This document shows, in pieces, positions 36,681-47,016 of a stretch of DNA of 64,000 nucleotides. A program made the translations under genes and the position numbers. Origin of the DNA: Duncaniella muricolitica (GTDB taxonomy: Bacteria > Bacteroidota > Bacteroidia > Bacteroidales > Muribaculaceae). Each line of letters starts with the position of its first letter. Position 1 is the stretch's first letter. The DNA is taken from contig CP061009.1 in NCBI GenBank assembly GCA_025808375.1, forward strand, positions 3,348,001 to 3,412,000. Reading direction: 5' to 3'. The notes beneath the pieces were generated by a model, which saw only the letters and a program-made list of their open reading frames with translations, was not told where the DNA came from and did no database searches.

Positions 36681-36808
36681 AAGTGCCGCGTGTCCTATGG
36701 GTAATAATTGCAGGTCTGTTCATCGGACTGCTTGCCCTGATAACCTTCCCGCTGCTTCTGCTCTATGCCGGAGTAAGAATAATCGGAGGCATGGCCTCCA
36801 GAATCTAA
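36677..36808 (+). CDS. Small single-helix membrane protein (43 aa) in the tra operon
   Basis: GTG 36677 overlaps the previous stop (GTGA) and opens VKVPRVLWVIIAGLFIGL, continuing as a hydrophobic helix to GVRIIGGMASRI. It has one membrane segment, a basic start and a short tail. It ends 4 nt before traI. The GTGA coupling and tight packing support a real gene, but its size makes this tentative. Confidence 0.45.
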   Translation: MKVPRVLWVIIAGLFIGLLALITFPLLLLYAGVRIIGGMASRI

Positions 36809-36812
36809 ATAA

Positions 36813-37457
36813 ATGCGTATGAAAGAATTGAAATTTATCCTCCCTCTCGTTCTCTTTTGCCTGCTCTTCGGAGCGGGCAGAGCAAACGCCCAATGGACGG
36901 TGATTGACCCGTCGAACATCGCCCAGTCGATTGTGAACTCATCCAAATCACTTGTCCAGGAGTCAACGACGGCGACAAATATGGTGCGGAATTTTCAGGA
37001 GACGGTAAAGATTTACCAGCAGGCGAAGAAATATTACGACGCCCTCCAGTCTGTCAACAATCTCGTCCGTGACGCCCGCAAGGTGCAGCAGACAATCCTG
37101 ATGCTCGGAAATATCTCCGGCTATTATGTCAATAATTTCCAGAAGATGCTGACCGATCCGAATTTCACGTCAAGCGAACTGTCTGCAATTGCATCGGGCT
37201 ATACCCGGATTCTTGAAGAGGCCGGCGGTGTGCTGAACGATCTGAAGCAGGTGGTCAATATCACTACATTAAGCATGACCGACAAAGACCGTATGGACGT
37301 GGTCGATGACTGCTACAAGGAGATGAAACGGCTGAAAAGTCTGACGGCATATTATACCAACAAGAATATCAGTGTGTCGTATCTCCGCGCCAAGAAGAAG
37401 GCTGATACCCAAAGGGTAATCAATCTTTATGGCGACGGTTCGGAAAAATACTGGTGA
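36813..37457 (+). CDS. traI: TraI-like protein (DUF4141)
   Basis: A 214-residue exported protein with a signal peptide (LPLVLFCLLFGAGRANAQW), followed by long amphipathic helices (SIVNSSKSLVQESTTATNMVRNFQETVKIYQQAKKYYDALQSV). This fits the DUF4141/TraI family of Bacteroides conjugative transposons, a periplasmic VirB5-like component. It overlaps traJ by 4 nt (ATGA). ATG 36819 is an alternative start. Confidence 0.8.
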   Translation: MRMKELKFILPLVLFCLLFGAGRANAQWTVIDPSNIAQSIVNSSKSLVQESTTATNMVRNFQETVKIYQQAKKYYDALQSVNNLVRDARKVQQTILMLGNISGYYVNNFQKMLTDPNFTSSELSAIASGYTRILEEAGGVLNDLKQVVNITTLSMTDKDRMDVVDDCYKEMKRLKSLTAYYTNKNISVSYLRAKKKADTQRVINLYGDGSEKYW

Positions 37458-38473
37458 TGCCTATGCTGTGTGCCATTGATTTTTCCAACCTCCATACCAT
37501 ACTCAGGTCGCTCTATGACGAGATGATGCCGTTGTGTTCCGATATGGCGGGAGTGGCTCAGGGGATTGCCGGATTAGGCGCGCTGTTCTATGTGGCCTAC
37601 AGGATATGGAGGTCACTGGCCGCTGCCGAACCGGTGGATGTGTTCCCTCTGCTGCGTCCGTTTGCAATCGGACTGTGCATAATGTTCTTCCCCTCGATTG
37701 TTCTCGGCACCATCAACTCTGTCATGTCACCGATTGTGCAGGGCACAGCCTCGATGCTCGAAGGTCAGACTCTCGATATGCAGAAATATCGTGAAGAAAA
37801 AGACAGGCTTGAGTATGAGGCGATGATGAAAGACCCGTCAACGGCATATCTCGTGGATGACGCGGAGTTTGACCGTCAGATTGATGAACTCGGGGTGACC
37901 GAAGTCGGAACTGCGGCCGGAATGTATATCGAGCGTGGAATGTATAAAGTGAAGAAAGCGATCCAGAATTTCTTCCGGGAACTGTTGGAAATGCTCTTTC
38001 AGGCGGCGTCGCTTACCATTGACACGATTAGGACATTCTTTCTCATTGTCCTTGCTATTCTCGGCCCGATTGCCTTTGCCTTGTCGGTGTGGGACGGATT
38101 CCAGTCAACATTGACCACATGGATCCAACGCTATATACAGACTTACCTGTGGTTGCCTGTGGCTGATTTGTTCTCCACCATCCTCGCCAAGATTCAGGTG
38201 CTGATGCTCCAGAACGACATATCGGAGTTGACCAACAATCCTAATGTAAACCTCGACAGCTCAAATACTTGCTATGTCATTTTTATGATAATCGGGATTA
38301 TCGGCTACTTCACGATACCTACTGTTTCGGGCTGGATTATTCAGGCCGGAGGTGCCGGAAACTACAACCGGGCGGTCAATAACACCACAATGCAGGCAGG
38401 CTCTATGGCGGGCAGTGTCGGTGGTGCCGTGGTCGGCAATGTTGCCGGACGTGCCGGAAAACTATTAAAATAG
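37454..38473 (+). CDS. traJ: TraJ conjugation membrane protein
   Basis: A 339-residue polytopic protein with hydrophobic blocks GVAQGIAGLGALFYVAYRIW, RPFAIGLCIMFFPSIVLGTI, TIRTFFLIVLAILGPIAFALSVWDGF and YVIFMIIGIIGYFTIPTVSGWIIQAGG. This is the TraJ/VirB6-like inner-membrane component of the Bacteroidota mating apparatus. It is intact, translationally coupled to traI, and 4 nt before traK. Confidence 0.85.
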   Translation: MMPMLCAIDFSNLHTILRSLYDEMMPLCSDMAGVAQGIAGLGALFYVAYRIWRSLAAAEPVDVFPLLRPFAIGLCIMFFPSIVLGTINSVMSPIVQGTASMLEGQTLDMQKYREEKDRLEYEAMMKDPSTAYLVDDAEFDRQIDELGVTEVGTAAGMYIERGMYKVKKAIQNFFRELLEMLFQAASLTIDTIRTFFLIVLAILGPIAFALSVWDGFQSTLTTWIQRYIQTYLWLPVADLFSTILAKIQVLMLQNDISELTNNPNVNLDSSNTCYVIFMIIGIIGYFTIPTVSGWIIQAGGAGNYNRAVNNTTMQAGSMAGSVGGAVVGNVAGRAGKLLK

Positions 38474-38477
38474 AATT

Positions 38478-39131
38478 ATGGAACCTTTAGCTCGCGGTGT
38501 GAAGACACCGCAATTTAAATCACTGAAAAATATCGAGACCTCTTTCCGTCAGATACGTCTGTTCGGGATTGTGTTCGTGGCGATGTGTGCGGTGGTGGTT
38601 TCCGTGGCTCTGATCATGGTTTTCAATTTCGCTGAAAAACAACGTGAGAAAATCTATGTCCTCGACAATGGCAAGTCCCTGATGCTTGCCTTGTCGCAGG
38701 ACATGGAGCAGAACCGCCCCGCTGAGGCCCGCGAGCATGTGCGTCGCTTTCATGAACTGTTCTTCAACCTTTCTCCCGATAAGTCCGCAATCGAGCACAA
38801 TATCAACCGTGCCCTGATTCTTAGCGACAAGTCGGCTTACAACTACTATACCGATTTTTCGGAGAAAGGTTACTACAACCGCATTATTGCGGGGAACATC
38901 AATCAAGTGGTGCAGGTAGACAGCGTGGTATGTGATTTCAACAATTACCCCTACACCGCCAAGACCTATGCCAGACAGATGATTATCCGTGAGTCGAATG
39001 TTACCCAGCGCACACTGGTGACTACTTGTCGCCTTTCAAACGTATCGCGCTCTGACGACAATCCCAACGGATTTATCATTGAAGGTTTCAACATCCTTGA
39101 GAACAAGGATATAATAACAACTAAACGATAA
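38478..39131 (+). CDS. traK: TraK conjugation protein
   Basis: A 217-residue protein with one N-terminal membrane segment (LFGIVFVAMCAVVVSVALIMVF) followed by DNGKSLMLALSQD, the typical TraK start, and a periplasmic VirB8-like domain (FHELFFNLSPDKSAIEHNINRAL). It is intact and lies 2 nt before traL. It forms part of the inner-membrane scaffold of the mating channel. Confidence 0.85.
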   Translation: MEPLARGVKTPQFKSLKNIETSFRQIRLFGIVFVAMCAVVVSVALIMVFNFAEKQREKIYVLDNGKSLMLALSQDMEQNRPAEAREHVRRFHELFFNLSPDKSAIEHNINRALILSDKSAYNYYTDFSEKGYYNRIIAGNINQVVQVDSVVCDFNNYPYTAKTYARQMIIRESNVTQRTLVTTCRLSNVSRSDDNPNGFIIEGFNILENKDIITTKR

Positions 39132-39133
39132 TT

Positions 39134-39484
39134 ATGACGAAAAATAAATCTCCTCTCGCCCGGCTCATTGATTGGGTCTGGCGGGAGCCAAAAGGGAGAG
39201 TCGGCGCAAAGCTGAAACAGGTCTGTGACGATATGCCCCACAAGCAAAGGCTCATGGTCGTGACCGTGCTGCTCTCGGCTTTCGTACTGATTGCTTTCTT
39301 CGTGTTCGGTCACGCCTGCTACAAAATAGGTGCAAAGAGGGCCGTATTCGAGTATGAGGTGGAACACCTTTATAATCTTGATTTACCGGAGCACACCGTA
39401 AAAGATACCGTTGGCTCACTCGAAAAATTCTATACCCCAACAGATTCTGCCTATGACGATACAGGAGTGGAAAGCGAAGATTAA
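39134..39484 (+). CDS. traL: TraL-like conjugation protein
   Basis: A 116-residue protein with a short cytoplasmic segment (WVWREPKGRVGAKLKQVCDDMPHKQRL), one membrane helix (MVVTVLLSAFVLIAFFVFGHACY) and an acidic periplasmic tail. Size and place match TraL of CTnDOT-like elements. Its end overlaps the traM start by 32 nt. Confidence 0.7.
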   Translation: MTKNKSPLARLIDWVWREPKGRVGAKLKQVCDDMPHKQRLMVVTVLLSAFVLIAFFVFGHACYKIGAKRAVFEYEVEHLYNLDLPEHTVKDTVGSLEKFYTPTDSAYDDTGVESED

Positions 39485-40652
39485 CTCATACTTCCAGCCC
39501 AAGACTACTGCGGAGCGTCAGAAGATGATGAAATATCTCGTGGTGTTCCCTGCCGCTATCCTTTCAGGTGTGGTAATTCTGTGGCTGCTGTATTCCAGTC
39601 TGAACAAGGAAGATTCCAAGACGGGCAATGCTTTTAACACCGAGATACCGGCCGGTGAAAGCGAGAAGATAGGCACAAAGGTTCAGGAATACGAGGCCGC
39701 TGATGCAGCCAAGAAAAAACAGGCACGGATTGATGTTGTCGGGTCTCTTGACACAATCGCGACTTCTTCGCCTCTCGATACTGTTGCTGAATCATCAGCC
39801 ATTGAGGGTTCTGTTTCGCAGTACCAGCAGGTACAGGCTTCTATTCAGGATTTCTATGTGCCTGACTATAGCCGGACTGAACAGGTGGCGGAATTACAGG
39901 CACGTATTGAGGAACTGGAGGCTCAGAATGTAATTGTCACACAACAGGCACAGCAGCCGGACGAGATGGAAATGCTTGAACGGTCATATCAGCTTGCCGC
40001 CCAATATATGGGTAACGGCAATAGCGGGAACTATCCGCCTCCCCTGCAATCCGAGGAAAAAGGCAAACGTAATGTGCAGCCGGTGGCTCAGGTAAATCGC
40101 AGTGTGGTTTCTTCGCTCAGTGCGTCATCTGACCGTGGCTTCAACACCTCTGTCGGAAGGAAAACCTCTGTTGCCAAGAATACTATCGCGGCTGTTGTGG
40201 CAAACGACCAGAGTGTGGTTAACGGACAGTCGGTTAAACTCCGGCTTACCGAACCGATGTGGGTCGGCAATGCCCTTATACCCCGGAACACTCCTCTTGT
40301 CGGAGTGGCAAGATTACAGGGCGAGAGACTGGAGGTTGCCATTACATCAATTGAGGCCAACGGCTCTGTATATGATGTGGACTTAACGGTCTATGATTCC
40401 GACGGTCAGGAGGGTATCAATATCCCTAATTCTATGGAGTCTGACGCTCTGCATGAAATCGGTGCCAATATGGGCTCCACTATGGGCAGTTCTATAAATC
40501 TGACCACGAATACCGGTGCGCAGATTGCATCGGATGTCGGTCGAGGACTTATCAACGGTGTCAGTCAGTATCTCAACAAGAAACTGCGCACAGTGAAAGT
40601 CCACCTTAAAGCCGGGTATCGGGTGATGATTCACCAACCCGAAGATATCTGA
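39453..40652 (+). CDS. traM: TraM conjugation protein
   Basis: The frame is open from 39411, but ATG 39453 (MTIQEWKAKINSYFQPKTTAERQKMMKYLVVFPAAILSG) matches the family start; 399 residues. One N-terminal membrane segment is followed by a long helical linker and the conserved C-terminal TraM domain (VKLRLTEPMWVGNALIPRNTPLVGVARLQGERL), a VirB10-like outer-ring component. It is intact, 15 nt before traN. Confidence 0.85.
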   Translation: MTIQEWKAKINSYFQPKTTAERQKMMKYLVVFPAAILSGVVILWLLYSSLNKEDSKTGNAFNTEIPAGESEKIGTKVQEYEAADAAKKKQARIDVVGSLDTIATSSPLDTVAESSAIEGSVSQYQQVQASIQDFYVPDYSRTEQVAELQARIEELEAQNVIVTQQAQQPDEMEMLERSYQLAAQYMGNGNSGNYPPPLQSEEKGKRNVQPVAQVNRSVVSSLSASSDRGFNTSVGRKTSVAKNTIAAVVANDQSVVNGQSVKLRLTEPMWVGNALIPRNTPLVGVARLQGERLEVAITSIEANGSVYDVDLTVYDSDGQEGINIPNSMESDALHEIGANMGSTMGSSINLTTNTGAQIASDVGRGLINGVSQYLNKKLRTVKVHLKAGYRVMIHQPEDI

Positions 40653-40667
40653 TATAATTTACTAATA

Positions 40668-41681
40668 ATGAGAATAAAGACTATTATACTATCCGCTATT
40701 GCCGTTCTCGGCATGGCAACACCTGTCTTTGCAAAATCGAAGACAACTGTCAATAACACCGGTAATAACGTGTCGCCTGAAACCGAAAAGGTAGCTGAAC
40801 ACGACTTGAACGTGTACGGTGCCAACTACACCGACGGCGACAAGTTTGACGGTCTGACCCGCAAGGTCGGTTTCGACCGCATGATTCCCCCTCACGCTCT
40901 CGAAGTGTGCTATGAGAAAACTACGCACATCATATTTCCCTCGGAAATAGTTTATTGCGACTTGGGTAACGAGAACCTTGTCGCCGGATTAGCCGACGGT
41001 GCGAAAAATGTGCTGCGTGTCAAATCAGCCTTCAAGTCGTTCAAGCAGGAAACAAATCTGTCAGTAATCACCGAGGACGGATCATATTATTCATTCAACG
41101 TGAAATTCGCCAAAGAGCCGCTGTTGCTCAATATCGAGATGACCGATTTTCTGCATGACGGCGAGGCTGTCAATCGCCCCAACAATGCGCAGGAAATCTA
41201 CCTCGAAAAGTTGGGAAGCGAATCACCGATGCTTGTCAAGCTGATTATGCAGTCAATCTACAAGCAGAACAAGCGCGAGATAAAGCATATCGGCTCAAAG
41301 CGTTTCGGGGTGCAGTTCCTGCTGAAATCCATCTATGCCAACAACGGGCTTCTCTATTTCCACACTGAGCTGAAAAACACCTCCAACATTCCTTTCGATG
41401 TCGAATATGTCAGCTTCAAGATTGTGGATAAGAAGGTTATCAAGCGTACCGCAATGCAGGAGCAGGTACTCGAACCGCTCCGCGCCCAGAACTATGTGAC
41501 GGTGGTTCACGGAAAGTCCTCCGAAAGAACTGTCTTCGCTTTGGAGAAATTCACTATCCCAGACGACAAGCAGCTCGTTATCGAGGTCGCCGAGAAAGAA
41601 GGTGGTCGCCATCAGTCCTTTGTGGTCGATAACGAGGACATCGTGAGAGCAAATGTAATCGACGAACTTTCAATCCAGTAA
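40668..41681 (+). CDS. traN: TraN conjugation protein (DUF4138)
   Basis: A 337-residue exported protein with signal peptide (ILSAIAVLGMATPVFAK) and the DUF4138/TraN beta-rich body (KTTHIIFPSEIVYCDLGNENLVAG, LYFHTELKNTSNIPFDVEYVSFKIVDKK). It is likely the VirB9-like partner of TraM at the outer membrane. It is intact and 3 nt before traO. Confidence 0.85.
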   Translation: MRIKTIILSAIAVLGMATPVFAKSKTTVNNTGNNVSPETEKVAEHDLNVYGANYTDGDKFDGLTRKVGFDRMIPPHALEVCYEKTTHIIFPSEIVYCDLGNENLVAGLADGAKNVLRVKSAFKSFKQETNLSVITEDGSYYSFNVKFAKEPLLLNIEMTDFLHDGEAVNRPNNAQEIYLEKLGSESPMLVKLIMQSIYKQNKREIKHIGSKRFGVQFLLKSIYANNGLLYFHTELKNTSNIPFDVEYVSFKIVDKKVIKRTAMQEQVLEPLRAQNYVTVVHGKSSERTVFALEKFTIPDDKQLVIEVAEKEGGRHQSFVVDNEDIVRANVIDELSIQ

Positions 41682-41684
41682 ACA

Positions 41685-42266
41685 ATGAAAAAAGCGATAA
41701 TGATAATCGCTGCCATGCTCACCCTATTCGGAGGGCGGGCAATGGCCCAGCGATGCCTCCCCGGAATGTCAGCGGTGGAAATCAAGGCTGATATGGCTGA
41801 CGGTTTTTATACCGGCAACTCCCGTAACTGCGGTTACTCTTTCGGTGTGTTCTATTCCGTTTATAAGGGTCGTGCCAATACTTGGAACTTCGGCGGCGAG
41901 TATCTCCAGACCTACAAGCCCTACGGCGCGAAAGGTCGTATTCCGGTGGCGCAGTTTACAGGCGAGGTCGGTTACAATCTCCATCTACTGAGTGACTACT
42001 CGCAAACCTTCCACCTCTACGGCGGCGTGTCTGCTCTCGGAGGCTACGAAACAGTTAATTGGGGAAAGTCGGTTTTATCCGACGGTTCGATGCTTCATGA
42101 CGGCGACAACTTCATCTATGGCGGTGCGCTGACATTACAGGCTGATTTCTATCTGTCAGATAAAATCGTCCTGACTGCCAACATCAAGGAGCGGTTCACT
42201 TTCGGTAGCGATGTTCAGATTTTACACACCCAGTATGGTGTCGGTGTCAAATTCATAATCGAGTAA
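41685..42266 (+). CDS. traO: TraO conjugation outer-membrane protein
   Basis: A 193-residue protein with a signal peptide (MIIAAMLTLFGGRAMAQ) and an eight-stranded-barrel-like pattern (GNSRNCGYSFGVFYSVYKGRANTWNFGGEY). It ends in the aromatic strand YGVGVKFIIE, an outer-membrane signature. It matches TraO of Bacteroides conjugative transposons. Its stop overlaps the next start. Confidence 0.85.
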   Translation: MKKAIMIIAAMLTLFGGRAMAQRCLPGMSAVEIKADMADGFYTGNSRNCGYSFGVFYSVYKGRANTWNFGGEYLQTYKPYGAKGRIPVAQFTGEVGYNLHLLSDYSQTFHLYGGVSALGGYETVNWGKSVLSDGSMLHDGDNFIYGGALTLQADFYLSDKIVLTANIKERFTFGSDVQILHTQYGVGVKFIIE

Positions 42267-42964
42267 TGGCTATGAGATACACTGAAAAAGACATCCGCAA
42301 TATTCCTCTTACGGAATTTATGGCTGCACTCGGTGAAAAGCCTGTCAAGTCCTTTGAGGATATGAAACTGTATTATGCCCCACAACGTGATGACCCTGAG
42401 CCGATGCTGGTTGTCAATACCTCCACCAACAAATGGTATGACCATGCCACAGACCAGACCGGCGACATAATCGACCTTGCCGCCCTCAAAATGAATCCGA
42501 CACTCTATATGAATCCGCACGATTTCATACTGAAATATATGAACGAGTATGAGCAGGGTAAGGAGCTTTCGGCAATGGTGCGTCGCCCGCAACAACCGAC
42601 GATTATCAACCTTGACATAAAGAAGGTGAAACTCACTGACTTTATGAAGGCTCTCGGTCAGGAACACCCGGTTGCCGCCGACGGCAGTCTGCGGATTTAC
42701 AATGCTCCGTATGATTCAAAGCATGAGCCGACGATGGTTGTAAATATCAACACCAATCAATGGCGCGATACAAAATCAGGCGCATACGGTGGAATCTATG
42801 ACCTCGCCTATGAGCTGACAGGCTCGTGCAATATGTCGGAACTTAACCGATATATCGCCTCAGAAATGTCGGCTCTGGAGAAATCCAAAGAGAAAGAGCA
42901 GAAAGTGGAGCCACCCAAGAAGGAACAGGAAACTGGCAAACCTAAACGTAGGATGCGCCTATGA
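42266..42964 (+). CDS. Tandem primase zinc-finger-like protein before TraP
   Basis: A 232-residue protein with two copies (about 6-90 and 112-190) of the CHC2-like fold found at the start of TraP: KLYYAPQRDDPEPMLVVNTSTNKWYDHATDQTGDIIDL and RIYNAPYDSKHEPTMVVNINTNQWRDTKSGAYGGIYDL. Zinc cysteines are absent and there is no Toprim domain. It overlaps traP by 4 nt, so it is probably a primase partner for strand replacement. It ends in a basic tail. Confidence 0.7.
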   Translation: MAMRYTEKDIRNIPLTEFMAALGEKPVKSFEDMKLYYAPQRDDPEPMLVVNTSTNKWYDHATDQTGDIIDLAALKMNPTLYMNPHDFILKYMNEYEQGKELSAMVRRPQQPTIINLDIKKVKLTDFMKALGQEHPVAADGSLRIYNAPYDSKHEPTMVVNINTNQWRDTKSGAYGGIYDLAYELTGSCNMSELNRYIASEMSALEKSKEKEQKVEPPKKEQETGKPKRRMRL

Positions 42965-43827
42965 ACATCGACGACATCAAGAAAATCTCGCTTGTCGAGT
43001 TCCTGCACCACCTCGGCTACAAGCCGACGGGGTGCGACAGCAAAGGTCTGTGGTTTTATGCCCCGTACCGCAACGAGAGAAAGCCATCGTTCCATGTCAA
43101 TCCACGGAAAAATGTATGGTTCGATTTTGGTAGCGGTGCCGGAGGCGACATCTTCACTCTTGCCGGAGAACTGTGTAACTCCACCGACTTCATCCGACAG
43201 GCGGAGTACATCGCAGAAAAGATGCAGATGCCGGTATCACGACCTTACAAGCCGGAGCCATTCATTGAGCAGCCGACCTTTGAGGACGTGAAAGTATCAA
43301 AATTAGTATCACCGGCTTTGCTGAAATATCTCGCCAACCGTGGCATACCTGCCGACATAGCACAACGATATTGTGTGCAGGTGGATTATAAATTGCATGG
43401 CAAAAACTATTATGCCATAGGTTTTGAGAACAGCGCACACGGATTTGAGTTGCGAAGCAGCTTCTTCAAAGGCAGTTATCCGCCAAAGCATATCACACAT
43501 ATTGCCAACGGCAACGCCCGGTGCAATGTATTCGAGGGTTTCATCGACTTTCTTTCGGCGGAACGCCTCGGCTATAATGAAGGTCACGACACTATTGTGC
43601 TCAACTCGGTCGCCAATCTTCAAAAGGCGATTACTCCACTCGGTGATTACACTGTAATCCAATGCTATCTTGACAATGACACCGCCGGTCGTGCGGCACT
43701 TGCCAGACTCCAAAGAGAGTTCGGCGACAAGGTCATGGACAAGTCGGCTCTATATCCAAATCACAAGGATTTGAACGACTATCTAATGTCGCTCTATCCG
43801 AAAAAATCGAATAAAATAAAACTCTGA
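42961..43827 (+). CDS. traP: TraP-type Toprim primase
   Basis: A 288-residue protein with a zinc-finger-like N-terminus (APYRNERKPSFHVNPRKNVWFDFGSGAGGDIFTL) and a Toprim domain (FEGFIDFLSAERLG, CYLDNDTAGRAALARL). It matches TraP of CTnDOT-like elements and the primase of the mobilizable transposon (29230-30195). It probably primes complementary-strand synthesis after transfer. It is intact and coupled to the upstream gene. Confidence 0.85.
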   Translation: MNIDDIKKISLVEFLHHLGYKPTGCDSKGLWFYAPYRNERKPSFHVNPRKNVWFDFGSGAGGDIFTLAGELCNSTDFIRQAEYIAEKMQMPVSRPYKPEPFIEQPTFEDVKVSKLVSPALLKYLANRGIPADIAQRYCVQVDYKLHGKNYYAIGFENSAHGFELRSSFFKGSYPPKHITHIANGNARCNVFEGFIDFLSAERLGYNEGHDTIVLNSVANLQKAITPLGDYTVIQCYLDNDTAGRAALARLQREFGDKVMDKSALYPNHKDLNDYLMSLYPKKSNKIKL

Positions 43828-43832
43828 ATAAT

Positions 43833-44272
43833 ATGAATATAATTCTTGATAAAATTGGAGCCACACGGCTCACTCCCGCCCGGTTCTTCGGGTTCTTTCT
43901 CCGTTCCACTACGAAAGCGCGTTGCGGTTACTGGGCAATTCTTTTCACTCTCGTCCTCGCTCTGACCTCCTGCTCCGACGACCTCGATGTGCAGCAGTCC
44001 TATCCTTTCACAGTGGAGGTGATGCCATACGCTGACAATATCGCCAAAGGGCAGACCATCGAACTGCGCTTCGAGATAAAGCCGGAAGGCAACTATGCCA
44101 ACACCCTCTATACCATCCGCTACTTCCAGTATGACGGCGAAGGCTCGCTCAAACTTGTTGACGGCCCGGTGCTGGTCAACAACGACCGTGTTCTGCTCGA
44201 AAGCAAGACCTTCCGCCTCAATTACACCGCAAAATCAGACCAGCAGCATCGCTTTTTAGTGGTGGTCGAGGA
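43833..44272 (+). pseudogene. traQ: traQ, 5' part, interrupted by the RIT element
   Basis: The protein starts MNIILDKIGATRLTPARF and has a lipoprotein-like segment (FTLVLALTSCSDD). A beta-rich body with HRFLVVVED follows, where the gene is interrupted. The rest of the frame (VCCPLHKSS to 44342) is RIT-end sequence. The true C-terminus resumes at 48134 as EDNFNSTPWEQTFEFNGNDSG, ending at 48275. TraQ is the last core tra gene in such elements. Confidence 0.8.
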
Positions 44273-44297
44273 CGTATGTTGTCCATTACATAAATCT

Positions 44298-44324
44298 TCT
44301 AATGTGGCGATGACATTTATGTTT
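44298..44324 (+). repeat. Left terminal inverted repeat of the RIT element
   Basis: 27 nt beginning TCTAATGTGGCGATGAC and ending TATGTTT, perfectly inverted at 48113-48139. Confidence 0.85.
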
Positions 44325-44437
44325 GCATCACCTGATAAGTGATTAAGGGTATGTGCATTAACTTTAATCATAACAACATAATTTTAGGGTTAAGAAAATA
44401 GTCATATTTTATATCAGACATTTTTTAATTCTACAAT

Positions 44438-46064
44438 ATGTTTAATTTACTATTCACAAACTTCTTGGATTTGCAAAGACATGAGCAAGCCTCATTCTCT
44501 GAGCAAAGACAAGCATATCTGCACAAACTACACGCAGATGGAATGGGCATTCGACATTTGCGAGGATTGGCTGGTCTGCTAATCGCAATTGATGAACTTC
44601 TTGCCCTTAGAGAAAGTGACACATTCGAGATTCCATTGGAATATATCGTCCAAAAGACATCTGAATGGGATTCGATGACACGTCAACAACGGTGTGATAT
44701 GCGCGTGGAGGTTAATTTCCATTGTCGCTTTCTTGGTGCGTCCAAGAGATGGTTGACATATTTGGGAAGACTGGATCACCGCTATTATCCTGAGGATAAT
44801 ATAATCAGCAAGATTTTTCCAAGAGGATACTTTCGAGTTCGACACCTTGTCTCACCGATGTATATGGAACGGCTCGCATATCTGGAAGCTCAAGAACAAC
44901 AGGGGGTTCCTTCAGTGACTTTGAGACGAATCGCACAATATCAACTGACAGCCATAGAGTTGCTTGATTTACCATCTACTTCTCTTGTAACCATGAGTGA
45001 AATACAAACGCGGCAGCTATATGGCGAGATGTTGAGGATCCAAGCAAACGAAAGAAATCCGGTACCGATAATAGTTATCGGACGTTCATTCATGTCACAA
45101 CTAATTGGCTTTCACATATGGGACTACTTGCCCAGCCGGAGGAACATGATTTTCCCGAAAAAGGCAAGATCATGTCATATCTCAACTGGCTTGTTGAATC
45201 CAAAGGATATTCTGTCCAGACTCATAGAAGCCGTCTGAGTATACTTCGTCATCTGATGAATTACCTTCAGGGCTCAAGTTTATTGCTTGCCGATATTCAA
45301 TCTACAGACATTGACAGTTATCTCAAAGAACGTCATTACAATGGGTGTAATCGACGCACTATTGCAGGGCTTGTATCCGTACTACGTTGCTTCTTCAGAT
45401 ATGCGGCTGATAGACAATGGGTGAAAGACGATTTGTGGAAAAACACTTTCCGCCCCTCGGCTGTACACGATGGAGCAACTTCCGTCATATCTTCATTGGG
45501 ATGATGTGAAAGTTATCTTGACTGAATCTACGCGAAATCCGACGATTCAGGGCATAAGGAATCATGCAATTTTATCGCTTTTGGCAATGTATGGCTTGAG
45601 ATCCAGTGAAATCACTGAACTGAGACTCAAGGACATTGACTGGCGGAATAGCGTCATTCATCTGCGTAGGGCAAAAGGATGCAGACCGCAGGTAATGCCT
45701 CTGATAGATGAGGTTGCACAGCCACTTCTGAGATATATCCTTGAAGGCTCGTCCAAAGTATCCGAAGCAGGAGTTTGTGTTCCTTACTACCCGAGCTCCA
45801 TTCCACGGTATATGTACATCAACAGTTTACCAAGTGGCAAGTAGATCTCTGGAAGGCAGGCAACTCAACATAAGGCATCATGGTCCTCACAGTTACCGAC
45901 ACAGTTGCGCAACGAGACTGGTCAATGAAGGACACTCTCTTAAAGAAGTCGCAGATGTGCTCGGACATGTGAAAATCGATACTACCGCCATCTACGCCAA
46001 AGTCAATTTCTCCAGACTAAGGGAAGTGTCGGATATGGACTGGAAGGAGGTGCTTGAGTTATGA
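44438..46064 (+). pseudogene. First RIT tyrosine recombinase (ritA-like), frameshifted
   Basis: Pieces of one long recombinase lie in successive frames: 44438-45238 (N-terminal extension), 45118-45504 (core-binding domain), 45470-45844 (catalytic Arg in MYGLRSSEI) and 45741-46064 (HSYRHSCA, GHVKIDTTAIYAKVN). At least three frame changes are needed (near 45130, 45480 and 45770). All catalytic residues can be recovered, so decay is recent or some breaks are sequence errors. The stop overlaps the second gene (ATGA). Confidence 0.75.
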
Positions 46065-47016
46065 TGCTCAATAGTGCCATTGACAAATATGTCGAGTATA
46101 GACGTTCATTGGGAGAGTCGTTCAAAACCAATGCGAATCTTCTGAAACAGTTCTGCAATTATCTGGGGAAAGATATGAATCTGTTAGAGATAACCGCATC
46201 CATCACATCAGATTTTTTGCAATCAGGAGGCAACGAGATTACTCGAAAGTGGTTTACGCGTCACGCTGCTCTGTCTGGCTTCTTCCGGTGGTGCATGTCA
46301 CGAGGGTATGTATCAAAAATACCCTTGACTATGGATAAGCCTAAGAAACCGCAGCGAATAACACCGTATATTTACTCAGATATCGAGCTCAAGAAGTTGT
46401 TCTCAGCTGCCATGACATATCAGAAACGGCCTTCTCTCACATATCCTGAATGCGTCAAAGCAATCCTTCAGTTGACATATGTGCTGGGGTTAAGAATCTC
46501 AGAGACCATGAGCCTTCGCATGAAAGATGTGGATCTGGCAAACTGTTGTATCACAATCCATGAATCCAAATTTTACACGTCAAGAACTGTCACTTTCAAC
46601 GAGGAAGTAAAGAGACTGATTGAAAAAGTTCTTTTTCATGGAGAAAGGACAACTGCAAGATCTCTGATGAAGACACATCTCTATGGATTATGTGTAACGG
46701 CTCGTCAATGAGACTGAACTGCATAAACGGCATCTTCAAAAAGATACGTATCGAAGCAGGAATCAGCCGAAACGACAACACAAGGTATCAGCCACGTATC
46801 CACGATCTTCGTCATACGTTCGCTGTGAACCGATTAAGAAAGTGGTACCAAGATGGTAAGGATGTTCAGACTCTTTTGCCTGTGTTATCTACCTATCTGG
46901 GCCATAAACAAGTGAGTTACACAACTGTGTATCTTACCATGACTACCGGACTGCTCTCAGATGCGGCCAATCTATTCTTTGAATATGCAAACCCCAAAAC
47001 AAATCAACATGAATGA
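46061..47016 (+). pseudogene. Second RIT tyrosine recombinase (ritB-like), frameshifted
   Basis: Part one (46061 to about 46665) has the core-binding domain and VLGLRISETMSLRMKD. Part two (about 46665-47016) continues in another frame with HDLRHTFAVNRL, GHKQVSYTTVYL and the C-terminus. One frame change near 46665 (expected DEDTSLWIMCNGSSMR) breaks the gene. It overlaps both neighbours by a few bases, the operon style of RIT elements. Confidence 0.75.
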
